Source: Cellulomonas sp. SLBN-39 (GTDB lineage Bacteria; Actinomycetota; Actinomycetes; Actinomycetales; Cellulomonadaceae). From it: a DNA stretch of 64,000 bases. A program made the translations under genes and the position numbers. A model generated the notes under the pieces. It was not told the origin of the DNA and made no database searches. It saw nothing but the letters and a program-made list of their open reading frames with translations. The stretch is from NCBI RefSeq assembly GCF_006715865.1, contig NZ_VFOA01000001.1, positions 1,736,001 to 1,800,000 on the forward strand, given 5' to 3'. Positions 1 through 7,475 of the stretch are shown here, piece after piece. Numbering within the stretch: position 1 is the first letter of the stretch; each line of letters opens with the position of its first letter.

Positions 1-166
1 CGCCAGCGACCGCGGCACCCCCGCGCTGAAGCCGCGCCTGCTCACGCACACGGTGGCCAGCACCTGGAACTCACCCGTGCGGCCACTGCCACCAGTTGCC
101 GTACTCCATCGAGCTGAACACCGGGAACCACGGCCAAGCGGATCGCCGACGAGAGAGGATCAGTTT
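1..166. other. window edge, no confident gene
   Basis: GC-rich sequence at the left edge. One plus-strand frame is open from base 2 into the next gene, so this could be the end of an upstream gene in the same frame. The translation of these bases does not resemble a family I recognise, and the ribosome binding site at about 151-159 argues that the following gene starts fresh at 167. A second frame ends at a TGA at 115-117 but its residues do not look coding. Confidence 0.4.
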
Positions 167-1510
167 ATGCATGAGCATCTGATCGGTTGCGCTGCGTCTG
201 GTACATGCCCGTCACCAACAGCACACCTGCGCCTCGACGAAGTTCACACTTTCTGGCACAGGTGCCTGGACAACTATCAAGAGCCGAATCTCTTCCGGAC
301 AGACCTGAACGCAGGAATCCAAGCCATCCGCAATGTGACTTTCGCCCTTCAAAAAGAGATGCGTCACATCGAGGGCTTCACCGAGTGGTACACGCCGTGG
401 CGTGACGCGATGACGCGTACACCTGTCCTAAAATGGCTCGTCCAAGCCCGGAATCAGATCGTCAAGGAAGGCGACCTGGTCACCCACAGTAGGCTGCGAG
501 CCAGGCTTGTATTCGACTACTATGCTGCGGCAGCTATCGCGGAAGAGCGAGCGCACGAGTTCGCTCTTGAGCCAATTGAAATAGAGTCGGAGGTCTTGGC
601 AAGCCTGGAGGAAGTCCGCGCCAACGTCGAAGAGTTGAGACTCCCGGACGCTGTCCTCGCTGACGGCATAGTCGTACTGGAGCGGCGCTGGGTAGCAGAG
701 GGATTCCCAGCGTCTGAACTACTGAATGCTATTGCTTATGCATTCTCGTTTCTCGCCAGCCTTGTGCTTGACGCTGATGTGCAATTCTCCGCCACCAGGC
801 CAGATCTTGAGTTGGACCCGGACACCATTGGAACGGTCGGCTGCCGATATCCGGCCGCTCTACGACCGCCGTGCATGGTGAGCACGCATAGGGCCCGCAC
901 AGCATCCTTTCGGTATGTCGACGGGGATTCGAACGTGGGCGGCTTTACGTCGGCGATCGAATTCGACCCGGAAGCTCTCAAGGCGGCCGCAGGGAAGTAC
1001 GGGCCGCCGATGCAGGTAATTGGCGCCCGTAGCGCCCTCGACTACGTCAAACCGTACGCCGCGCTGGGAGAGCAGATCTTGCGGAGCGGCGAGGATCACG
1101 GGTGGTTTCACTTCTTCTACCGCGGTGGCGAGCGACTTCATACAGAGTTCGTGGCCGCGCGCGATAGGGCGGACAAGTTCGCACTTTCTCAGCAACTTGC
1201 CGAACTCGCTATTCGGATTGGCGCCGACGGAGTCCTGCAGGTCGCTGAGGTCTGGATCGGAAGGTTGCCGGAGGAAGGGCAAGCTCTCATTCCGCCTGCG
1301 CTGCAACCAGACCGCACCGAGGCGCTCCAGATATATGCTGAAATCTCTTCTGGCGAGACCCGCGGGCTAATTATTCCGTTCTCTCGCTCGGCATTTGGTG
1401 GCGTGCAGATTGGTGAGACAATCGAAGAGAGCCATCCGTCGAACTTCCTTCTACCGCTAAGAGCAGCCTGGCGAGCCGGACGACGGGGTGCGCCGGAGGC
1501 GGGCTCTTGA
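167..1510 (+). CDS. hypothetical protein, 447 aa, lower-GC gene
   Basis: I do not recognise this protein. The ATG at 167 is chosen because a purine-rich GAGAGAGGA motif lies about seven bases upstream; an in-frame GTG at 53 has no such site. The product looks soluble: no signal peptide or membrane segment is obvious, the N-terminal half is rich in charged helices (many Glu/Arg pairs at residues 60-170), and the C-terminal half is mixed. The codons include many A/T-ending ones (for example ATA, ATT, CTA, TAT), unlike the almost exclusively G/C-ending codons of the rest of the window, which suggests horizontal acquisition. It is followed by about 300 bases without a gene and then by a convergent fic gene. 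Function unknown. Confidence 0.7.
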   Translation: MHEHLIGCAASGTCPSPTAHLRLDEVHTFWHRCLDNYQEPNLFRTDLNAGIQAIRNVTFALQKEMRHIEGFTEWYTPWRDAMTRTPVLKWLVQARNQIVKEGDLVTHSRLRARLVFDYYAAAAIAEERAHEFALEPIEIESEVLASLEEVRANVEELRLPDAVLADGIVVLERRWVAEGFPASELLNAIAYAFSFLASLVLDADVQFSATRPDLELDPDTIGTVGCRYPAALRPPCMVSTHRARTASFRYVDGDSNVGGFTSAIEFDPEALKAAAGKYGPPMQVIGARSALDYVKPYAALGEQILRSGEDHGWFHFFYRGGERLHTEFVAARDRADKFALSQQLAELAIRIGADGVLQVAEVWIGRLPEEGQALIPPALQPDRTEALQIYAEISSGETRGLIIPFSRSAFGGVQIGETIEESHPSNFLLPLRAAWRAGRRGAPEAGS

Positions 1511-1817
1511 CTTGAAGTAGCAACGTAACTCGGGAGGCGACCACAGCGGTTCGAGGGCAAGGGGCGCAGCGCCCGCAGCCCGCTCTGCGGGCGAGGACGA
1601 ACGGTCCCGCGGCAGCGCCTCTGAACGGGTGACCTCGTTGAGGTGAGCCGCACGCCTGTGGTTGGGTGCGGGCACTGCGTCCTGAAACCACAACGAGACA
1701 CATGCCAGCGACGGGTCTGTGAGGGGCGCCCCAGGAACCCTCCCGGTGAGCCCGTCGCCCCCACACGAGACAACGAACGCGCGCAGCGTCCCCGGTCGTC
1801 ATCCCGGTGGCGTGTGG
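1511..1817. other. intergenic stretch, no gene seen
   Basis: About 307 bases between the 3' ends of two convergent genes. Reading frames exist on both strands but overlap each other and have arginine/proline-rich compositions typical of non-coding high-GC DNA. It contains a GC-rich imperfect hairpin near 1560-1600 and a short inverted repeat, TGTGGTT near 1658 with AACCACA near 1686. I see no tRNA or insertion-sequence end. Confidence 0.4.
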
Positions 1818-2978
1818 TCACGTCAGGGCATCCAGCGGGGCCTGCATGATCTGGTGCACGTCCTGCGCTATCCAGTAGTCACGCCCCGACATCCGACCGA
1901 CCTTCGTCAGCCACCCCCTCGCCACAGCGTCCCCGACGAGGTTGCGCGCACCCTGGTTCGACAGGCCGGAGGCGCTCTGTGCCCTGGCCACCGTCATGAT
2001 CGGGTTCTGGAAGACCAGGTCGGCGATGACGGAGAGGCGGCCGCGACTCGTCGACGCCTCGGAGAGGTACTCCTCACGCTTCTGGACGAGGAGCCGGGCG
2101 CGCGTCGCGCCGTCCACGGCCTGCCGCTCGACCGCGGTCAGGAAGAACTGGAGCCACTCCTGGATCTCGCCGCGCTCCCGCACGGCCTGGAGCCGGTCGT
2201 AGTACTCGGACCGCCGCGCCTCCAGGTAGCCCGAGAGGTACAGGATCGGAGCAGGGAGCCGCCCCTCCTGCATCAGGTAGAGGGAGACGATGAGCCTGCC
2301 GATCCGCCCGTTGCCGTCGAGGAACGGGTGGATGGTCTCGAACTGGTAGTGGAGCAGCCCTGCATGGATCAGCGGGGGGTAGGGGCTGGGCTCGTTGGCG
2401 AAGAGCTCGAGGTCGGTCATGAGGTCGGGCAGGTCGGTGTGCAGCGGTGGCACGTACTGCGCGGTGTCCGGGGTGTCGGTGGCGGAGCCGACCCAGACGG
2501 GTGACCGGCGCAGCTCACCGGGCATCCGCTCCTGCCCGCGCACACCGGACAGCAGCTTGCGGTGGACCGAGGTGATGAGGCGCTGGCTCAGCGGGAGTGC
2601 GGTGATGAGCTCCATGCCGAGCCGGGCGGCGTCGATGTACTGCCACACCTCCTGCGTGTCGACGGTCGCCTCGTCGAGGTGCGCCTCGGAACGGAGGACG
2701 TCGTCGAGGGTCGTCTGCGTGCCCTCGATGCGGGTGCTCGCGAGCGCTTCACGCCGCAGGTACGGGCCGATGAGCATCTCGGGGTCGCGGACCAGATGCC
2801 CGAAGCCGGTGAGCAGTCCGATGGCGTTGTCGGCACGCGAGAGGGCGGCGATCGTCGGGAGCGTCAGGTCGAGGTCGCGGGGGATCGGGCGTGGGCTGTA
2901 GTACCAGAACGCTCGGCGGTCACCGGGGGTGCGGTGAGGGCGGCCGAACACGGTGTCGGCATACAGCAACGGATCCAT
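1818..2978 (-). CDS. Fic family protein (class II, self-inhibited)
   Basis: Fic proteins transfer a nucleotide monophosphate, usually AMP, from a nucleotide to hydroxyl groups of target proteins. The core motif HPFLDGNGRIGR lies at residues 217-228, with the catalytic His217 and the Gly-Asn-Gly-Arg phosphate-binding loop intact. An inhibitory-helix motif of the form S-x-x-x-E-G is visible at residues 81-86 (STRIEG), N-terminal to the Fic core, which defines class II enzymes that hold themselves inactive. The N-terminal region matches the usual Fic_N domain and the last about 90 residues look like a winged-helix domain. No antitoxin partner gene is adjacent, consistent with built-in inhibition. 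The length of 386 aa is typical. The target cannot be told from sequence. Confidence 0.9.
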   Translation of the reverse strand: MDPLLYADTVFGRPHRTPGDRRAFWYYSPRPIPRDLDLTLPTIAALSRADNAIGLLTGFGHLVRDPEMLIGPYLRREALASTRIEGTQTTLDDVLRSEAHLDEATVDTQEVWQYIDAARLGMELITALPLSQRLITSVHRKLLSGVRGQERMPGELRRSPVWVGSATDTPDTAQYVPPLHTDLPDLMTDLELFANEPSPYPPLIHAGLLHYQFETIHPFLDGNGRIGRLIVSLYLMQEGRLPAPILYLSGYLEARRSEYYDRLQAVRERGEIQEWLQFFLTAVERQAVDGATRARLLVQKREEYLSEASTSRGRLSVIADLVFQNPIMTVARAQSASGLSNQGARNLVGDAVARGWLTKVGRMSGRDYWIAQDVHQIMQAPLDALT

Positions 2979-2993
2979 GATCCAAGTCTATGA

Positions 2994-3008
2994 CCCACAA
3001 AGTGTGGG
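2994..3008. promoter_or_regulatory. inverted repeat upstream of fic, candidate operator
   Basis: A perfect 6-base inverted repeat CCCACA/TGTGGG with a 3-base spacer lies about 16 bases upstream of the fic start codon. Its position overlaps where a promoter or very short leader would be. A regulator binding here, possibly the Fic protein itself through its winged-helix domain, is an inference. Confidence 0.35.
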
Positions 3009-3153
3009 CTTGAACCCACTCCAGGCCATTGCTAGTTGGATTCTCGACCGCTCGATCCAAGTCTGCTGGGGAGCAAGCGTCTGTGATCCCAGTGAAGCGC
3101 CGGCAGGCTAGGAAGCGCGGCATAGGTGGGGCGACCAGAGCGCGGTCGGCGGA

Positions 3154-5376
3154 TCAGGTCCGGTCGAGGCGGTCGCGCAGGAGGACGGCGATGTCGGCGA
3201 CCTCGGGGACGCCGACCTGCGCGGGGACCGGCACGGGTGCGGGTGCCGTGTCGTCGGGGGCCGACGCGCGGGTGTGCGCCGCGACGCCGTCGCCGATCAT
3301 CACGGTGCAGAACGGGCAGGCGGTGGCGATGGCGCTCGCGCCGGTGGCGACGGCCTCGGCGGCGCGGGCCGTGCCGATGCGCTCGCCGATGGTCTCCTCC
3401 ATCCACATGCGCGCCCCGCCGGCGCCGCAGCAGAACGACGTCTCGCGGTTGCGCGGCATCTCGGCGAGGGTGACCCCGGCGGCGGCGAGCAGGTCCCGCG
3501 GCGGGGTGTACACCTGGTTGTGGCGGCCCAGGTAGCACGGGTCGTGGTAGGTCACGGTGGTGCCCGTGCCGTCGTCGCCGGTGCCGGGGGCGAACCGCAG
3601 CCGGCCCTCGGCGACGAGGGTGTCGAGCAGCTGGGTGTGGTGCAGCACCTCGTAGCGGCCGCCCGCGGCGGGGTACTCGCGGGAGATGGTGTTGAAGCAG
3701 TGCGCGCAGGTCACGACGATGCGCTGCGCCCCGACCTCGTTCAGCGTCTCGACGTTCTGCGCCGCGAGCATCTGGTAGAGCGCCTCGTTGCCGGCGCGCC
3801 GGGCGGGGTCGCCGGTGCACGTCTCGCCGTCGCCGAGCACCGCGAACGTGACGCCCGCGGCGTGCAGCAGCTCCGCCACGGCGCGGGTGGTGCGCTTGGC
3901 GCGGTCCTCGAACGCGCCGGCGCAGCCGACCCAGAACAGCCAGTCGACGTCCGCGGCGGACTCCACGTCGGTCCCGACCACGGGCACGTCGAAGTCCAGG
4001 CCCTTGGCCCAGTCGAGGCGCTGGCGGGCGGGCAGCCCCCACGGGTTGCCGCGCCGCTCCATCTTGGTGAACGTGCCGCCGAGCTCGGCGGGGAACGCGG
4101 ACTCCATGAGCGACTGGTAGCGGCGGATGTCGACGATCGTGTCGACGTGCTCGATGTCGACCGGGCACTGCTGCACGCACGCGCCGCAGGTGGTGCACGA
4201 CCACAGCACGTCGGGGTCGATGACGCCCGACGCGACGAGGTCGACGCCCAGGTGCGGGTCGGCCTGCGCCTCGTCGGTGGCGCCGGCGGCGCGGGCCGCC
4301 CGCACGTACGGGGCGGTCGCGGCGGCGTGGTCGCGCAGCGCGAGCGTGAGGAGCTTGGGGCTCAGCGGCTTGCCCGTCGCCCACGCGGGGCACTGGTCCT
4401 GGCAGCGCCCGCACTCCGTGCAGGTCGCGACGTCGAGCAGGCCCTTCCACGGCAGGTCCTCGACCGCGCCGACGCCCAGGCGCGCGTCGTCGGGCAGGTC
4501 GTCGACGGCCGTCAGGTCGAGGGGGTTCCCGTCGCCGTCGCGCAGCGGGGCCAGCGGCCCCAGCGCCGGGCCGCCGTCGGGCTCGCGCCGGGCGTACACG
4601 TTGACGACGGCGAGGAACCGGTGCCACGCCACACCCATGGTGGGCTGCAGGCCGACGACGACGAACCACGACATCGACACGAGGATCTTCACGGTCGCGA
4701 CGACCAGCACCCACGCCTCGAGCGTGGCGCGGTCCGCCCCGACCCACGCCTGCCCGAACCACGCGGTCAGCGGGAAGTGCAGGGCGCTCGCCCACGGCTC
4801 GCCGTCCTGCACGGCGAGGGCGTACTCCAGCCCGCGCAGCAGCACCACGGCGACCACGACCAGCAGGATCGTCGCCTCCACGACGTACGCCCACGCGAAG
4901 TTCGACCCGAAGAACCGCGACCGGCGCTGCTCGACCTCCGGCTGCGACGCCCGCGGACGCGTCCGCACGCGCAGCACCACCAGGCCCGTGATGGCCACGA
5001 GCCCGAGCCACGCGAACGCCTCGACGGCCCACTCGACGGGCACCCAGTGCCCGATCAGCGGCAGCCCGTAGGCCGGGTCGACGAGCTGCCCGTACCCGGT
5101 GAGCAGCGTGAGGAACAGCACCGGGAACGACAGCATCACCACCCAGTGCGCCGCCCGCACCGCCGGGCGCTGGCGGAACCGCTCGTGCCCGAGCACCTCG
5201 CGCGCCAGGGTCCGCAGCCGCGCGCCCGCCGGCGCCCACCGCCCCGGCAGCGGCCGTCCCACGCGGATCGTCCGCACGATGACGACGACGCCGCGCGTGA
5301 ACACGCCGACGCCGACGACCGTCGCGACGACGACGAGACCGATGCACACCACCTGGAGCCAGCCCACGGCGGACAC
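3154..5376 (-). CDS. membrane Fe-S oxidoreductase with CCG domains (EtfD-like)
   Basis: A 740-aa membrane-anchored iron-sulfur protein likely to pass electrons between a soluble donor such as ETF and the quinone pool. The N-terminal ~270 residues contain about five to six hydrophobic segments. Two 4Fe-4S motifs follow, CTECGRCQDQCP near residue 317 and CTTCGACVQQCP near 392, then two cysteine-rich CCG domains marked by CAHCF near 555 and CCGAGGARMWMEE near 647. This order matches actinobacterial heterodisulfide-reductase-like proteins, including the mycobacterial protein named EtfD. The GTG at 5376 is chosen because the preceding gene ends at 5378; an upstream start at 5418 would overlap that gene. 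It is last in a minus-strand run after the desaturase and NADAR genes. No etf genes are in the window, so the donor is an inference. Confidence 0.85.
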   Translation of the reverse strand: MSAVGWLQVVCIGLVVVATVVGVGVFTRGVVVIVRTIRVGRPLPGRWAPAGARLRTLAREVLGHERFRQRPAVRAAHWVVMLSFPVLFLTLLTGYGQLVDPAYGLPLIGHWVPVEWAVEAFAWLGLVAITGLVVLRVRTRPRASQPEVEQRRSRFFGSNFAWAYVVEATILLVVVAVVLLRGLEYALAVQDGEPWASALHFPLTAWFGQAWVGADRATLEAWVLVVATVKILVSMSWFVVVGLQPTMGVAWHRFLAVVNVYARREPDGGPALGPLAPLRDGDGNPLDLTAVDDLPDDARLGVGAVEDLPWKGLLDVATCTECGRCQDQCPAWATGKPLSPKLLTLALRDHAAATAPYVRAARAAGATDEAQADPHLGVDLVASGVIDPDVLWSCTTCGACVQQCPVDIEHVDTIVDIRRYQSLMESAFPAELGGTFTKMERRGNPWGLPARQRLDWAKGLDFDVPVVGTDVESAADVDWLFWVGCAGAFEDRAKRTTRAVAELLHAAGVTFAVLGDGETCTGDPARRAGNEALYQMLAAQNVETLNEVGAQRIVVTCAHCFNTISREYPAAGGRYEVLHHTQLLDTLVAEGRLRFAPGTGDDGTGTTVTYHDPCYLGRHNQVYTPPRDLLAAAGVTLAEMPRNRETSFCCGAGGARMWMEETIGERIGTARAAEAVATGASAIATACPFCTVMIGDGVAAHTRASAPDDTAPAPVPVPAQVGVPEVADIAVLLRDRLDRT

Positions 5377-5377
5377 G

Positions 5378-6040
5378 CTAACGGGCGCCACCCCCGCGCG
5401 ACCGCACCGAGGTCCCACCGACGTGCCCCGCGGCGCGTGCCGCCAGCACGGCGCGCGCCTCCATGAGCGCGAACCCGAGCAGGTTCAGCCCGCGCCACCG
5501 GGCCGGCACGCCCGCGTCCGGGTGGTCCACCGCCAGCCCCACGCCCCACACCCGGTCGACGGGCGACGCCTCGACCAGCACCCGCGACCCCGTCGCCAGC
5601 AGGTAGGCGCGCAGCGCGTCGTCCGCGTCGAACTTCGCGACCGAGCCGGCGACCACCACGTCCCACCGGTGCGCGGCCCACACGTCCTCGTCGAACCCCC
5701 GGACCTCGCGCCCCAGGGCCTTGGCGTGCGCGGGGGAGCGGGCCGCCAGCACCTGCTCCGCACGCTCCGCGTCGTCGAACAGCACGGCCTTGCGCCACAT
5801 CATCCAGTGCTCGGCCGAGGCGAACGTGCGCCCGTCGACCTCGAACGGCGACGGCCACCACTGGCTGAAGCACCCCCGCCCGAGCGACCCGTCGGGCCGC
5901 GGGCGGTGCCCCCAGAAGTGCACGAACCGCGGCACGCCGCCCTCCGCGCACGCCGCGACCAGCGCCGCGACGGACCGCGCCGCGAGCACCCTGTCCTGCG
6001 CGACGACACCCATGGGCGTCATCGTGCCCGGGCAGGACAC
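5378..6040 (-). CDS. NADAR family protein (YbiA-like N-glycosidase)
   Basis: NADAR proteins cleave N-glycosidic bonds: some act on riboflavin pathway intermediates and others remove ADP-ribose from guanine in nucleic acid. The family pattern is clear near the N-terminus: FWGHRPRPDGSLGRGCFSQW, then dGrtFaSAEHWMMWRKAVLF, in which the Glu of AEHW and the Lys are the conserved active-site positions. The C-terminal NLLGFALMEAR is also typical. A GTG at 6040 preceded by AAAGGA about nine bases upstream is taken as start; ATGs at 6022 and 6013 are alternatives. The gene lies 31 bases after the desaturase and one base before the Fe-S gene, so it is probably cotranscribed. Whether it does metabolic repair or reverses ADP-ribosylation cannot be decided here. 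Confidence 0.8.
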   Translation of the reverse strand: MSCPGTMTPMGVVAQDRVLAARSVAALVAACAEGGVPRFVHFWGHRPRPDGSLGRGCFSQWWPSPFEVDGRTFASAEHWMMWRKAVLFDDAERAEQVLAARSPAHAKALGREVRGFDEDVWAAHRWDVVVAGSVAKFDADDALRAYLLATGSRVLVEASPVDRVWGVGLAVDHPDAGVPARWRGLNLLGFALMEARAVLAARAAGHVGGTSVRSRGGGAR

Positions 6041-6071
6041 GCGCGACGCAGTCCTTTCGCGTCGAGCGGCG

Positions 6072-7154
6072 TCAGCGGGCCGAGCGGTACTCCGCGGTGA
6101 GGGGGCACTGGAACGGGTCGCGGGCCGCCAGGCCGACGCGGTTGAGGTGCTCGACGACGATCTGGTACGACCGGGCCAGGCTCGTCTCGGTGTAGCGGAT
6201 CCCGTGCTCGGCGCAGAACGCCTTGACCGCCGGCTGCACCTTGCGCAGGTTCGGGCGCGGCATCGACGGGAACAGGTGGTGCTCGACCTGGTAGTTCAGG
6301 CCGCCCATGAACAGGTCCGTGGCCCGGCCGCCGCGCACGTTGCGGCTCATGAGCACCTGGCGGCGCAGGAAGTCGATGCGCGAGTCCGGCGGCACGATGG
6401 GCATGCCCTTGTGGTTGGGCGCGAACACCGCCCCCATGTACAGGCCGAACAGCCCGAGCTGCACGCCCAGGAAGGCGAACGCCATGCCGACGGGCAGCAG
6501 CCAGAACACCAGCGCCAGGTACCCGCCCAGGCGCAGCGTCACGAACGCGATCTCCACCGGGCGCCGCTTGACCGGGCCGCGGCCGAAGATCGTCTTGATC
6601 CCCGAGATGTGCAGGTTGAGGCCCTCGAGCAGCAGCAGCGGGAAGAACAGCCAGCCCTGCCGGGCCGTGAACCAGCCGACCAGACCGGAGCGGGGCTTCT
6701 CGAGGTCCTCGGTGTGGAACACGAGCGCACCCGTCTTGATGTCGGGGTCGGCACCGACCTGGTTGGGCTTGGCGTGGTGGCGCGAGTGCTTGTGCTGCCA
6801 CCACCCGTAGCTCATGCCCGCGTACAGGTTCGCGATCACCAGGCTCGCCCAGTCGTTCCAGCGGCCCGACTCGAAGATCTGCCGGTGCGCGGCGTCGTGC
6901 CCCAGGAACATGACCTGGCCGAAGAGGACGGCCAGCACGGCCGCGACGACCAGCTGCCACCACGACGGGCCGATCAGCACGAACGCGGCGAACGTCCCCG
7001 CGATCAGCGCGGTGAGGACGGCGAACGTCGTCCAGTAGTACCCGTACCGCCGGCGCATCAGGCCGGACTCCTGCACGGTGCGGGCCAGGGCGGTGAACGT
7101 GCTGACCTGGCGCTCGCGGACCGAGCCCGCGGCCTCGCTCGACACGGCGGTCAC
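6072..7154 (-). CDS. membrane fatty acid desaturase
   Basis: A di-iron acyl-lipid or acyl-CoA desaturase of the FA_desaturase family (360 aa). The three histidine boxes are present: HDAAH near residue 80, HKHSRHH near 120 and QVEHH near 300, the last with the Q found in front-end-type desaturases. Two pairs of hydrophobic segments flank the boxes, as expected for an integral membrane enzyme. The start is a GTG at 7154, which overlaps the TGA of a 16-codon reading frame that carries the only good ribosome binding site, so translation may be coupled to that leader. It is first in a probable operon with the NADAR and Fe-S genes; the Fe-S protein could be connected with electron transfer to lipid metabolism, but that is a guess. 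Confidence 0.88.
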   Translation of the reverse strand: MTAVSSEAAGSVRERQVSTFTALARTVQESGLMRRRYGYYWTTFAVLTALIAGTFAAFVLIGPSWWQLVVAAVLAVLFGQVMFLGHDAAHRQIFESGRWNDWASLVIANLYAGMSYGWWQHKHSRHHAKPNQVGADPDIKTGALVFHTEDLEKPRSGLVGWFTARQGWLFFPLLLLEGLNLHISGIKTIFGRGPVKRRPVEIAFVTLRLGGYLALVFWLLPVGMAFAFLGVQLGLFGLYMGAVFAPNHKGMPIVPPDSRIDFLRRQVLMSRNVRGGRATDLFMGGLNYQVEHHLFPSMPRPNLRKVQPAVKAFCAEHGIRYTETSLARSYQIVVEHLNRVGLAARDPFQCPLTAEYRSAR

Positions 7155-7201
7155 CGGGTCGGTCCGGACGTGGGCGGGAGGGGCGGGCGACGATCGGTCA
7201 T
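7151..7201 (-). CDS. 16-aa leader reading frame before the desaturase
   Basis: A short frame encoding MTDRRPPLPPTSGPTR begins at an ATG at 7201 with a textbook AAGGAG site five bases upstream. Its TGA overlaps the GTG start of the desaturase in the arrangement GGTGACC. The peptide carries PP-L-PP, the kind of proline cluster that slows ribosomes. It could be a coupling leader, a regulatory uORF, or the true N-terminus of the desaturase separated from it by a one-base sequencing or natural frameshift. I cannot choose between these. Confidence 0.45.
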   Translation of the reverse strand: MTDRRPPLPPTSGPTR

Positions 7202-7475
7202 CGGGGCTCCTTGGACGTGCCGGGCGACGTGCGGTGCCGACGGGTCGCGCCGCGTCCCTGTGGCCCGGCCCACTCTAGGGGCACGGCGGGCCGCCGGGCC
7301 GGTTCCGGGGCCCGTTGTTAGGATCGACGCGTTCCCTCGTCCATCACGACGGCGCTGACCTGCGTCGCCGTGCGTGGTCGCACCTTCACACCGACCACAC
7401 CCCGTCGCCGCCCGGCCGGAGCCGGACGCGGCGCCCACCGACCGACCACCGCCCCCGACCAGGACGGAGCCGGAC
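7202..7475. promoter_or_regulatory. divergent intergenic region, desaturase/mrp
   Basis: This stretch separates the minus-strand desaturase leader from the plus-strand mrp operon and must hold both promoters. A plausible -10-like TAGGAT lies near 7318 for the mrp direction, leaving a leader of about 150 bases. No clear operator or riboswitch pattern was found. Confidence 0.35.

Noticed and set aside
1658..1692. TGTGGTT/AACCACA inverted repeat as an insertion-sequence end
   Set aside because: Only seven bases per arm, no transposase fragment and no target duplication seen.
1371..1821. Overlapping minus-strand reading frames of 143 and 210 codons
   Set aside because: They overlap each other and the 3' end of the lower-GC gene, are rich in Arg, Pro and Ser, and lack a ribosome binding site. 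Probably non-coding.
3032..5466. Long frames of 730-771 codons opposite and beside the Fe-S gene
   Set aside because: They are shadows of the Fe-S gene in other frames: composition is almost all Arg, Ala, Gly and His, while the Fe-S frame carries all motifs.
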